DNA of 64,000 bases, from the NCBI GenBank assembly GCA_036971475.1, contig JBAIZL010000001.1, positions 107,804,850 through 107,868,849 of the forward strand, in the 5' to 3' direction. Position numbers and translations under genes: made by a program. This stretch comes from Prosapia bicincta (lineage: Eukaryota > Arthropoda > Insecta > Hemiptera > Cercopidae). Position 1 is the stretch's first letter. Each line of letters begins with the position of its first letter. Shown piece by piece: positions 45,655-51,723 of this stretch. The notes below the pieces were generated by a model that did no database searches, was not told the DNA's origin, and was given only the letters and a program-made list of their open reading frames with translations.

Positions 45655-48103
45655 ATCAGTTTTGGTAAAAAAAGATGTAATGGTGGTTTGCTTGTATTGA
45701 TGAACACATTTCTTTGATGAATTATCCCTCCGCCTTCGAAAGACTAGACTATCTGCTGCTGTTGCTTCGTCTTGTTGCTCAACATACTCGATCAACTGGT
45801 CAAATACCTGAAATATCTGGAATTGAAACTTAATATCACTCAGGGACTTTTGCTAAAAATTTTAAGATCCAAGGAATTTAAATGGAAAAAACTAAAAATG
45901 ACTATGATAAAAAAATATGACAAATGCTTTAAAAGAGTATGCTATTTTAAAAAAATTGACATTTTAGGGTGGAAAATAGGCCACTCTATTGTCATCATAT
46001 TTTCAGAGGAGACATATTTCGTTCAATGCATACCACGAATTTAGCTTGAACTTGACAAATCTATTAACGGCTAGGAGGAAAATATTTCAACGGGATCAAT
46101 ACTAATCATAGCCCACGATGACAGTGAAAAAGGAGGCATGGTAAATGCCCTTTTGATCTTCAAATCAGCTCATAAAATAAGAGACTATCACGACATGAAT
46201 GTGGAAAGCTATAAGACATAGATTCAAAACCAGCTAATCAGAAATCTTTCAAAATATTCAATTTTTATGGTAGATAATGCTCCATATTATAATAGATTAG
46301 CAACTGCTTTTCCAAATTCAAACAGCAGAAAGTCAGTATTGATGACACGGCTAAAAAAAGTAGCATTCCATGTTTTTAACAATGTTCAAATGTCACTTTA
46401 GTCTACGAAGCTCAGATAAGACGACAAAATAATTGACCTTTTCGAGTTACGATCGGTCCCCTACTACAGCTACAGTAAAATAAGCCAATGCACCCAGGCA
46501 GCCTATACATTTTTTTTCATATGAAGTCCGGATACCAGAGGTTCTGGATATGAGAGGTTTTAGTGTACTACTTTCTCCATGTTGCTATAATTAAAAACAT
46601 GTAAAAGAATCCTCATTTCTTTTGAATATGTTTAGTAAGAATATGCCATTGACATTTTTTATATTCACAAATAATTTTGTTCAATGATATTATGAGAAAA
46701 TGAAATAGAAATTTTACGTTTCAATTTGATATTAAAATAGTTATAAATTAGCAAAAAATCCATTACTTACTAATATTTTTAGCTTACACGTTTCACACTA
46801 GGCCAGTGCATTGTTCAATGCTGTGAGTCACGGACAAGACTGTTGCTCAGGTGTGTTGTGTTGGACACCAACAATGCACTAACCTAGGGCAAAACTTGTC
46901 TGTTGAAAAATATCAGTTAGTAGTAGTTTTTTTTTGCTAAGTTGTTACCAAAAGTGTTATTATAAAAAACCTCAATATATACAACACAAAAACTGCAAGT
47001 AAAAATATAGTGATGTAGTGCTAAGAAAACCCCTACTTAGCAAATCTCTAGTCTCTTTCACAATGAAATTTTAGCTGCAAAATTTATTCGTTTTGAAGGT
47101 TATCATGAATGCATTTGGCATGATTTGTGTTTTATGTCTATTAATAAACAATTATTATAATGAGGAATGACAATAGTTTGTATACAGATCCTGTACATAT
47201 TAATACTTTTAACTAATAACCAGTTTTTATACACAATATTTATAGAGTGATACATCACTATTTTAACAGTGATTTTAATATTGGTTATTGAAAGCGTCAT
47301 AATTTCACTGGTTAAATTATAAGTAATTATTCAAAATGTGTCAGCATAGTAACTAATTCTTTTCACTTAGTTCTTTAAATAATTACTTTCGATTTTAATG
47401 TTGCCAATTATAAATGTAGTTAATTCTTGTATTTAAAATGATTGCATTATTAAAAATTGACTAAAAATAATGGATTATCAACAAACATCCATAATATCAA
47501 GATAAAAGGTAATACTTGGTCATATGTTACTAGATATTAAAATATTAGATAAATAGCTTAAACTTTTTAAAATTCTTAAAACTATGAATGAATATTTCAA
47601 TGAAATGTATTTATTTTAAAAATAATTCTACAAAATATTTGATATTTATAATTAATCACTTAAACAATAGTTTATGACTATCTGAACTTTACATTTTGTA
47701 AATTTGTTAAAACTTACTGAGGCAGTCATAAACTATAAACTATGGGATAGTCATAAACTATGGTTTAAGTAATTAATTAAGATTCACAGAACATAATGGA
47801 CTGCAAAATTCAAGATATTTATAAATTGGGTCTGCTTTCTGCATTTCTTAAATAGACTAAAAAAAAATGTCAGCAGTAAAAACAGAATATAGATAAGCCT
47901 ATAAAACTTTACACTTACGAGCGACCGCCTTGCTTGCCAGTATCTCGATCAACAATGTACACCCACAACACATAAACCACGAAAATATACCAGTAATTGC
48001 AGAAGAAGAGTAAATAAAGTGTGAGACATGTGCCAAGGATTGGAAGGAATGACATTACACTAAACCATATTACTGTAGATAATATCTGTAGAGTTTTGTC
48101 CAT
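28928..48103 (-). CDS. Dgat2: DGAT2/MOGAT-family acyltransferase, five coding exons
   Basis: Adds an acyl group from acyl-CoA to diacylglycerol (or monoacylglycerol), the last step of triacylglycerol synthesis, in the ER membrane and at lipid droplets. Exons 48103-47919, 42706-42441, 36418-36244, 32711-32512 and 29085-28928 join in frame (phases 2, 1, 2, 1) into 327 residues, close to the usual 330-390. Residues 7-51 form two hydrophobic segments. Motifs: YFP at 78-80, YPHG at 100-103 (animal enzymes normally have HPHG; the second His is kept), VGGASE around 177-182, RKGFIKIAL then LVPVFNFGE at 212-220, and VVGKPIPVEK near the C-terminus. All splice sites are GT/AG. DGAT2 versus MOGAT cannot be decided from this alone. 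A 5' UTR exon probably lies further upstream. Confidence 0.93.
29550..31390 (+). mobile_element. Penelope-like element, interrupted by a hAT insertion
   Basis: Degenerate RT C-terminal region (FKIYREPTTTGSHFHTT, HAAFYSMMHKLIN near 29680-29800) is followed by a GIY-YIG part (AGVYKVTCNDCPSFYICQTGR, YKEHIKN near 30080-30180). A hAT element occupies 30346-31131. The PLE then resumes with AACACACTC...AACACATAAT and CAATACAACACC...CTGAGC, matching the 48880-49440 copy. It lies in DGAT2 intron 4, opposite in strand to the gene. Confidence 0.75.
30346..31131. mobile_element. hAT element inserted in the PLE
   Basis: Ends CAAGGCGCGTATCCA... and ...TGGATACGCGCCTG are inverted repeats, with one extra A at the left. 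TCAACA occurs on both sides (30342-30347, 31132-31137), consistent with part of an 8-bp target duplication. Inside, 30951-31040 encodes MLRMLITLPISKTSIERTFPVL, a hAT dimerisation scrap. The rest is non-coding, including a (CA/CG) tract at 31025-31060. Confidence 0.8.
31400..31700 (+). mobile_element. Penelope-like 3' fragment (AACGTT ribozyme subfamily)
   Basis: IVCTNCNKFYIGETCRNFKQK (31425-31490) is a GIY-YIG nuclease fragment. It is followed, after deletion, by the 3' end shared with 16617-16860, including GAGATCGAAAACGTTCTGTC and GTTCGGATAGTCATAAACTA. Confidence 0.7.
31582..31626 (+). ncRNA. Hammerhead-like motif, AACGTT family
   Basis: The core CTGGTGA (31587-31593, A6 to G) is followed by A, stem II GATC...GATC, GAAA, palindromic AACGTT and C. 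Stem I is ACA/TGT. It is the same family as 16697-16742 and 34584-34629. Confidence 0.45.
31701..32511. other. DGAT2 intron 4, no other feature
   Basis: AT-rich intron sequence. A short (TA)n lies at 32488-32500, just inside the donor of exon 4. Confidence 0.6.
32512..32711 (-). CDS. Dgat2: DGAT2 exon 4
   Basis: Acceptor TTTTTTAG, donor GTAAGA. It encodes TSLVPVFNFGETALYDQLES and the following W-x-FFRTKYAFCPMLPRGRSFF block, equivalent to the FGENEVYKQ and GF-P-FHGRG regions of animal DGAT2. Confidence 0.93.
33265..33310 (+). ncRNA. Hammerhead-like motif, AGGCGCCT family (copy 1)
   Basis: Stem I is GAGTGAT with ATCACAC. The core-like TCGACAA is followed by T and a degraded stem II (GGTC...AACT), then GAAA, a near-palindromic AGGTGCCT and C before the 3' strand. 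Confidence 0.4.
33408..33453 (-). ncRNA. Hammerhead-like motif, AGGCGCCT family (copy 2)
   Basis: Seven perfect stem I pairs: GAGTGAT with ATCACTC. The core-like TCGACAA is followed by T, stem II (G/T)GTC-AAGT-GACC, GAAA, the perfect palindrome AGGCGCCT, and C at the cleavage position. Architecture is complete, but core C3, U4 and G8 deviate (C3 read as T, U4 as C, G8 as A). Confidence 0.5.
33499..33560. repeat. (TA)n microsatellite
   Basis: TA tract running into a poly(T) stretch at 33560-33576. Confidence 0.95.
33571..33850. repeat. Large palindrome, ~125-bp arms
   Basis: TTTTTTGGACTAGGAGACTG... on the left is mirrored by ...CAGTCTCCTAGTCCAAAAAA on the right. The centre has GAAGAGAAAACTCG and CGAGTTTTCTCTTC-type inverted repeats. 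A related palindrome is at 45160-45372. The right arm carries TTGACAA, A, a GACCAC hairpin, TTGAAA, ATATAT and C, the hammerhead-like order again. Confidence 0.85.
33883..33928. repeat. (TA)n microsatellite
   Basis: TA tract adjoining the palindrome; similar tracts flank most palindromes in the window. Confidence 0.95.
33953..34406. mobile_element. Tigger/pogo-like MITE (diverged)
   Basis: The left end CAGTAATCTGGACATGAAAAATCC and right end GGATTTTTTAAGCTCTACTG are imperfect inverted repeats. TA precedes the left end; the right flank is TG. About 450 bp with no coding capacity, in DGAT2 intron 3. Confidence 0.6.
34490..34700 (-). mobile_element. Penelope-like 3' end, minus orientation
   Basis: On the minus strand this matches the 3' noncoding end of the 16125 PLE: CATCTCCAAGCAGAAG, then GATGAAGATC, then ACGTTCTGTCTCAGTAAG, then the AGTTTGGATAGTAATGAACTA block. 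Confidence 0.75.
34584..34629 (-). ncRNA. Hammerhead ribozyme candidate, AACGTT family
   Basis: On minus: AGACA pairs perfectly with the terminal TGTCT (five pairs). The exact core CTGATGA is followed by one extra A, stem II GATC...GATC, then AAAA (G12 replaced by A; sister copies keep GAAA), palindromic AACGTT and C at the cleavage position. A consensus of this copy and those at 16697 and 31582 has every conserved hammerhead base. Confidence 0.55.
34701..35860. other. DGAT2 intron 3, no other feature
   Basis: AT-rich; nothing recognised. Confidence 0.6.
35862..36195. mobile_element. Tigger/pogo-like MITE with TA duplication
   Basis: 334 bp, starting CAGTAGAGTCTCGAAATTCAAG and ending with inverted CTTGAATTATCGAGGCTCTACTG; TA on both sides (35860-35861, 36196-36197). 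It lies 48 bp from the donor of DGAT2 exon 3. It contains CTCGA- and CCGAG-type subterminal repeats and no convincing transposase. Confidence 0.85.
36244..36418 (-). CDS. Dgat2: DGAT2 exon 3
   Basis: Acceptor TTTCCAG, donor GTAAGA. It encodes GGVSVSWESIMYLLN, KAITIIVGGASEA and LKNRKGFIKIALQTG, corresponding to the family's G-x-x-PVSR, GG-xE and NRKGFVKLAL blocks. Confidence 0.93.
36515..36720. repeat. Palindrome of the 200-bp ribozyme-like unit
   Basis: TTGATTCCACTTCGCGTGAG opens a copy of the 25130 unit. After TTTGTCAACTCAG it reverses and returns through CCCGAAACGGCCGTCC to GCAAGTTTAAAACATT. Arms of about 80 bp (36541-36628 and 36640-36719) are nearly perfect. Confidence 0.85.
37410..37645. 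repeat. Palindrome of the 200-bp ribozyme-like unit
   Basis: Same structure as 36515-36720, with a slightly longer centre (TTTGTCACGGTCTGAGTTGACAAAG). The two palindromes lie 700 bp apart in DGAT2 intron 2, in the same orientation. Confidence 0.85.
37660..39640 (+). pseudogene. hAT (ZMYM1-like) transposase remnant
   Basis: Scattered blocks in several frames follow the order of a hAT transposase with TTF-type zinc finger: FRLPCKLFSSHANPNAF and TGFNDWKNSSQRLL near 38085-38170, AIGILGLGITKCHDQAYDNA and SNMARV near 38530-38610, SFFGLSKELYHFF near 38715-38765, and the C-terminal dimerisation block DVYSNAEIALLKYLSTL then EEQSFSTLYQVKNYPRPL near 39460-39590. Many stops and shifts show an old copy. 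It lies antisense to DGAT2 in intron 2. The left end may be near 36985, where TGCAGGATTTACAAC resembles a hAT terminus. Confidence 0.75.
39660..42440. other. DGAT2 intron 2, little else
   Basis: AT-rich intron sequence. GTTTGTTCATTTGGAACA near 39841 is inverted at about 39870-39890. A degenerate ribozyme-like foldback (family with CATTGTTCAATGC) lies at 41335-41470. No gene. Confidence 0.55.
42441..42706 (-). CDS. Dgat2: DGAT2 exon 2
   Basis: Acceptor TTTTTTAG, donor GTATGT. It encodes the YNYFPLSLHKT segment, then NYLLCIYPHGVLCSSAFGNF and FYVPFSREIILGVG. These match YFRDYFP, HPHGI and MPVLREYLMSGG of animal DGAT2. The first His of the HPHG active-site motif is Tyr here. Confidence 0.93.
43497..43817 (-). 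CDS. Unidentified 106-residue open frame
   Basis: An intact ATG-to-TAG frame (MHLTITKLSSTTVLMTDVIL... ending YKISMSKE) inside DGAT2 intron 1, on the gene's strand. The composition is protein-like (balanced charged and hydrophobic residues, alternating beta-like pattern), not the low-complexity look of neighbouring frames. The frame stays open upstream to the edge of the palindrome at 43848, and a weak TTTTAG acceptor lies at about 43824, so it could be a retrocopy, a transposon exon, or chance. I do not recognise a family. Confidence 0.3.
   Translation of the reverse strand: MHLTITKLSSTTVLMTDVILMESKIKFLEFYIIDGYHIDMHEEIGILILYTSKNDDSYLPKEETLHIGQFCTLNITFPMHRQRFILTVKGISIVEREIYKISMSKE
43848..44100. 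repeat. Palindrome of the ribozyme-like unit
   Basis: GTGTTTCGGGAGATGTGTCAT...CTCAAACCG reverses into GTTTTAGTTGACAATGG...CTCCTGAAACGGCTGTCC, then GTAAGTGCTACTATAGGCAA. It ends with ACTAGTAGCTCAAG...GGAATCAA, the mirror of the unit start at 25130. It is more diverged than the copies at 36515 and 37410. Confidence 0.75.
44101..44998. other. DGAT2 intron 1, no other feature
   Basis: AT-rich. The overlapping open frames at 44693-45014 are not convincing. Confidence 0.5.
45160..45372. repeat. Palindrome related to 33571-33850
   Basis: TTTTTTGGACTAGGAGAC...GACTTACCTTGGTAAG on the left is mirrored on the right. The centre holds CAACCACACAGTGGTCTTTG, a hairpin adjoining TTTCAA, the hammerhead-like order on the minus strand. 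Confidence 0.85.
45420..45585. repeat. Palindrome with CTGATGA/GAAAAGCTT motif
   Basis: Arms of about 65 bp (AACATAGGTTATTCAAATAC... and its mirror) surround a 40-bp centre. The arms end at CCAAAGCTTTTCGTTGG and its mirror (with A for G in the right arm). Confidence 0.85.
45490..45535 (+). ncRNA. Hammerhead-like motif, AAGCTT family
   Basis: The exact core CTGATGA (45495-45501) is followed by T and a stem II GTTGGTA/TACCAAC with loop CTGTT. AAAA follows (G12 mutated here; the left arm encodes CGAAAAGC), then palindromic AAGCTT and T. Stem II is the longest in the window. Confidence 0.45.
45603..45651. repeat. (TA)n microsatellite
   Basis: Pure TA tract; further (TA)n tracts are at 45098-45126 and 45384-45412. 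Confidence 0.95.
45655..45830 (-). pseudogene. Tigger/pogo transposase C-terminal scrap
   Basis: The minus strand encodes QLIEYVEQQDEATAADSLVF, RRRRDNSSKKCVHQ, and a TTITSFF tail. This is the C-terminal pattern of Tigger/pogo transposases (EY-EQQD-xT-xD-L-xLRRWRD ... K-I-T-FF). The rest of the transposase is missing. Confidence 0.65.
45840..46480 (+). pseudogene. DDE-type (IS630/Tc1-like) transposase remnant
   Basis: GHSIVIIFSEETYF (about 45975-46020) resembles the RPIVY-DET segment with the first acidic residue. GSILIIAHDDSEKGGMVNAL then LIFKSAHKIRDYHDMNVESY (46090-46220) and YSIFMVDNAPYYNRLATAF then NSNSRKSVLM (46255-46345) match the I-H-xG, DYHD-MN and VDNA-YH blocks of a multicopy arthropod DDE_3 transposase family. 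An in-frame TAG lies near 46220. The family match is by recall of motif order only. Confidence 0.65.
46770..46940. repeat. Ribozyme-like foldback, ACGCGT/ACGTGT type
   Basis: ACTAATATTTTTAGCTTACACGTTTCACAC... and the mirrored ...GTCTGTTGAAAAATATCAGTTAGT. The minus strand holds CATTGAACAATGCACTGG, CTAGTGTGAAACGTGT. Related relics are at 2598, 41335, 48810 and 49400. Confidence 0.65.
46941..47635. other. DGAT2 intron 1, no other feature
   Basis: AT-rich; nothing recognised. Confidence 0.55.
47640..47820. repeat. Inverted Penelope-like 3' termini
   Basis: Two opposed copies of the block TAATTAATCACTTAAACAAT...AGTTTATGACTATC, seen singly at 16745-16860 and 31640-31690, meet near 47730. About 100 bp separates the pair from DGAT2 exon 1. 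Confidence 0.7.
47919..48103 (-). CDS. Dgat2: DGAT2 exon 1 (coding)
   Basis: Begins at ATG 48101-48103 and ends at donor GTAAGT. It encodes two hydrophobic segments and DRDTGKQGGR, the region that precedes the WR-YFP block. A TTTCATTTCAG acceptor at 48143-48153 suggests that the exon starts at 48142 with a 39-bp leader and that a noncoding first exon lies further upstream. Confidence 0.9.
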
Positions 48104-48153
48104 TTTGCTAGGTAGTGTAAGGCATTAGCTGATTTTTCAAATCTGAAATGAAA

Positions 48154-48800
48154 ACATTCTTGTAAATCATTTTTAAAAAAATCCTTTAAAAACAATAGAA
48201 TGAAACGTTGATGTGATACATCCAATTTTTTCCAAGTTATTGTTACAATTTTAATTATCTGGCTTAAATTTTAGCAATAAAACTTTTTATATGCTGGTAT
48301 TTTTTACAACTTTACTTGCATATAAAAGAAATTCAAACAAATAAAATCAAATTTTAATTTTTATTTATGATTGATTATTTTCAAGTGAACAATGCAGGGT
48401 GAAATCTACTCATCACAAAATAGGAGTAAATGCTTAATCAATGAAAAATCTTCCTATATAAATATGCAAAACTGCAGCTATTGCATTAATCTTCAATACA
48501 GGGGAGAAGGAGACCACCCCCCAGCATTAAAAACAAAATAAATATTCAAGCTTCATGTATAGACTAGTGAATTTTTTTGAGAGAAGGTTTTTTTAATTGA
48601 TGAAGTGTATGCCATGATTTAGGACTATAATGTTTATACACAAAACATGTCTGTTTTTCTTGAATATTTACACATGATTGTTTTTTTAATAAAAAGTATG
48701 GATAATTAGAACTTGCAGTTTTTGTGTTGTACATCTTGAGGTTTTGTATAAATTTTTATTTTTGTATTAACTTGGCAAAAAACCACTACTTACTTACTGA
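48154..48800. other. Probable DGAT2 5' UTR intron, nothing else seen
   Basis: AT-rich sequence upstream of the coding start. I could not identify the first exon or a promoter. Confidence 0.4.
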
Positions 48801-48804
48801 TTTA

Positions 48805-49480
48805 TTCAGCAGACTTGTTTTGCACCAGGACAGCGCATTATTCATGATACATAACACTTACATATCACAAAAAATAGCTTCCTCATTCCGCTAACTTAAA
48901 TACAAAGTAGCATTCACAACATCCAAAATAATTCAAAACATCTACACTGTTGAAAAACATACCAGGATAAACACGACAAGGTAGGCGTATACAAGATTAC
49001 ATGCAACAACTGTTCCAGCTTTTACATAGGACAAACAGGCAGAACATTTACCACAAGATACAAAGAACATGTAAAACAGATAAGAAAACACAACCCAAAT
49101 CAAATTTTGCCATACACATACAAAACACACTACACTCACAGACCGACATAAACACCAATCTAAACATCCTACACTACATCAAAAAAAGGAACAAACTTAA
49201 CACAGTAAAAAAACTACGAGATATATCTATCTACAACACTTTCTAAATCATAAAACACACTCACAATCAAATACTATATTTCAGCACATAATTAACAACT
49301 ACTCTATGAACAATAACACACCACAGAACAGAAATACACCACAGACTCACACCAACACAACACACCTGAGCTACAGCCTTGTCAGTGATTCACAGCATTG
49401 AATAATATGCTGACCTAGTGGGAAACGCGTCTACTGAATAAATCAGTAACTAGTGATTTTTTGCGAAGTTAATACAAAAA
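48805..49480 (+). mobile_element. Penelope-like 3' fragment
   Basis: VGVYKITCNNCSSFYIGQTG then RTFTTRYKEHVKQIRKHNPN is encoded at about 48985-49100, an intact GIY-YIG core, followed by a frame break and HYIKK...KLNTVKKLRDISIYNTF. The flanks at 48810-48845 and 49400-49470 carry inverted copies of the TTACTGATTTATTCAGCAGAC/GTCTACTGAATAAATCAGTAAC block, so the fragment is bracketed by inverted terminal sequences. Confidence 0.75.
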
Positions 49481-49879
49481 AAAGTATAATGAGTAATTAT
49501 ACTATTGTGTTTATTTTCCTTATATAATAAGTATCTTCACCTAGTACTTTATAAGTAGTAATAGGTTAAAACTTGAATTTCTTAGCTGCCTAATTTCTTG
49601 GTATGCAATGACTTCACGTCCAGCCCCCTCCTAGCAACTTTCTTGTGGCCGCCCATGGTATTCTTGCATTTGAATAATTTGGCCACTACTATTTCTGGGA
49701 TAAAACTTGAGAAAACCTTTAAAAAATCCGAATTTTTTGTTGTCATAGTACATAAAAATATATTTTAAACAGGGAAGAAGGTTATTTTAAATGTCACAAA
49801 CCTTAGTTAGTGATTAAAATTTGAAAGAAAACAATGATAACCTTCATTCACCGTTCCAAAAGGTTGAGCGCCCCTGGTC

Positions 49880-50560
49880 TAGAGTTTTGCACAATAACTG
49901 AGTTTTCTTATCTACTGAGTTTGATGTATTACGTTTTGCCCTAAGCTTCATTAATCTTTTGCTTTAAATCTAACTTATAATTTCTACCCAATTTATAAGT
50001 CAGAATTTGGTTACAATCTTCTCTTTTTCAATTCTTATTACCGTAACTTTAATTTCCGAAATTTACTTTTTCTGTACTTAGCCCGATATTGTCTTTAATT
50101 TTAGTACATTACAATATTTTATAAGCTAAAATAAACTTGACCAATAAAAAGTTCTATCTATTCTCTAGGTGGCATTGAGGTAAACTATAGACATCTGTTC
50201 ATGAACTAGAGGCAACTATAAGAAGCTTAAAGCCAATCTGACATGCTTTGTAACAAATATGGATTTCCAGAGTTTCAACTATGAACTCGCACAATTTGTT
50301 TAATAATGTACTTGAATATGCAAATTTATAGAATATAAATAATAGTTACAAAACTAATTAAAATTGTAAACAAATAATTAAAAATCAGATAATTAAATTA
50401 CAAAGTTGAAGTTCTCCCTATTAAGTACGCACTACGCACTGTAAGGGCACGGACAAAATGAAGCACAGCAGATCAACGTGTAAAGCCATAATCTACCGCC
50501 CCCCACTTCATTCCAACTAATAAGCACTCATCAATAGGGCGAATAGCATATTTCTTTTCT
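49880..50560. repeat. ~650-bp dispersed block, copy 1
   Basis: Runs from GAGTTTTGCACAATAACTGA to TCATCAATAGGGCGAATA and aligns in the same orientation to 60785-61422, with an estimated 85-90% identity. It contains ATTCTCTAGGTGGCATTGAG, CTGTTCATGAAC and CACTGTAAGGGCACGG. There is no coding capacity or clear terminal repeats. A GC-rich segment just before it (GGTTGAGCGCCCCTGGTC) looks like a hAT end. Confidence 0.85.
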
Positions 50561-50845
50561 ATTTCGTTTAAACCCTCTTTCTTGTTTATGATAATTAAAA
50601 TTCCACTTTTCATGTGTAGAATTTATTTGAAGTAATGCCGTAAAAAAATAAATTGAATATACTAAAGTATTGTCAAGTGTTACAGTGTCAAAATTGTACT
50701 CAGAGATTGGCAGATGTTATAACATTAATGTAGTTTTATAATTGTAAAGACAATGCAAATTGACTTGAGTGGTCAGTTTAAACACGAGGTTTTCTTTTTA
50801 TTAAATGATTGGGAAGATTATTTCTTATGTTATATTTAAATGTGT
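50561..50845. other. No gene seen
   Basis: AT-rich spacer between the dispersed block and a microsatellite. Confidence 0.5.
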
Positions 50846-50851
50846 GTATTT

Positions 50852-50936
<85 letters not shown>

Positions 50937-50942
50937 TGTGTT
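50846..50942. repeat. (TG)n(CG)n(TG)n compound microsatellite
   Basis: A TG run, about nine CG dinucleotides at 50875-50892, then a second TG run. Alternating purine-pyrimidine throughout, a Z-DNA-prone sequence. Confidence 0.95.
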
Positions 50943-51720
50943 ACATTACATCTAATATAAATATAACCAACAGATTTCTAATTTTTTATAACCAAATTAA
51001 TCTCATATGCGATACCCTAAACTACATTACCCTCTATGCCTAAATCATTTAATTAAAACATTTTTAACTTCCTTATCTATATTTTAAAACATAACAAAAT
51101 AAGTCAATTAAAATTAAAGCTTTTATGATGAATAATAAAGTCACCCAATATATTACTTCAGCTGCAATTCAAACATGATACACGTACACCGTTAAGGTAG
51201 ATCGTTAATAAATCTATTGGTATGAAACCACTTTAACAAGAAAATATAATTCTTAAAAACAACATGGAATTCATAAAAGTTCTAAACTCGTGTTTCCCAA
51301 GAACTATTTTTATTCACATTGCCTATGATTAACAGGTTTCCTTCTGAAATCACGTTTCCTTTTGGACACCGCTTAATTAGCCTACTTCGAATGGGAAGGC
51401 TAGTGAATGCTATACAAGGTTTATAATTTGAAGAAAAATCATCTAAAGATTATGAATAGTACATTTGCAGACACACACACAAACATGCCTGTAGAGGGTA
51501 AACCCTCCAACTGTTCTGTTTGGTTGAAGTCCCAATGGCCGACGCCGTTAGCATGGAGATGGGGTTCGACCAATTATACAGTGGTATCAATAAACTTTAC
51601 CAAACGGAACATTTAAAGTAGAACCACTTTGTGAAAAATTGCTTCGCGCAAGCGGCTGGGAAGGGAATTTGGTGTTTCCGAAACAACGAGGTACTAATCT
51701 GGCTGCTTATTTGCGGGATA
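50943..51720. other. No gene supported
   Basis: AT-rich; the open frame at 51407-51616 is unrecognised. Confidence 0.5.
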
Positions 51721-51723
51721 CTC

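Larger units (their letters stand above)
44999..46565. mobile_element. Tigger/pogo-like element with nested insertions
   Basis: The left end CAGTAAAACCTCTCATAT and right end ATATGAGAGGTTTTAGTG (one mismatch) are inverted repeats, with TA on both sides (44997-44998, 46566-46567). Inside are two palindromes with (TA)n tracts, a pogo-type C-terminal scrap on minus, and a different DDE transposase relic on plus. Confidence 0.8.
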
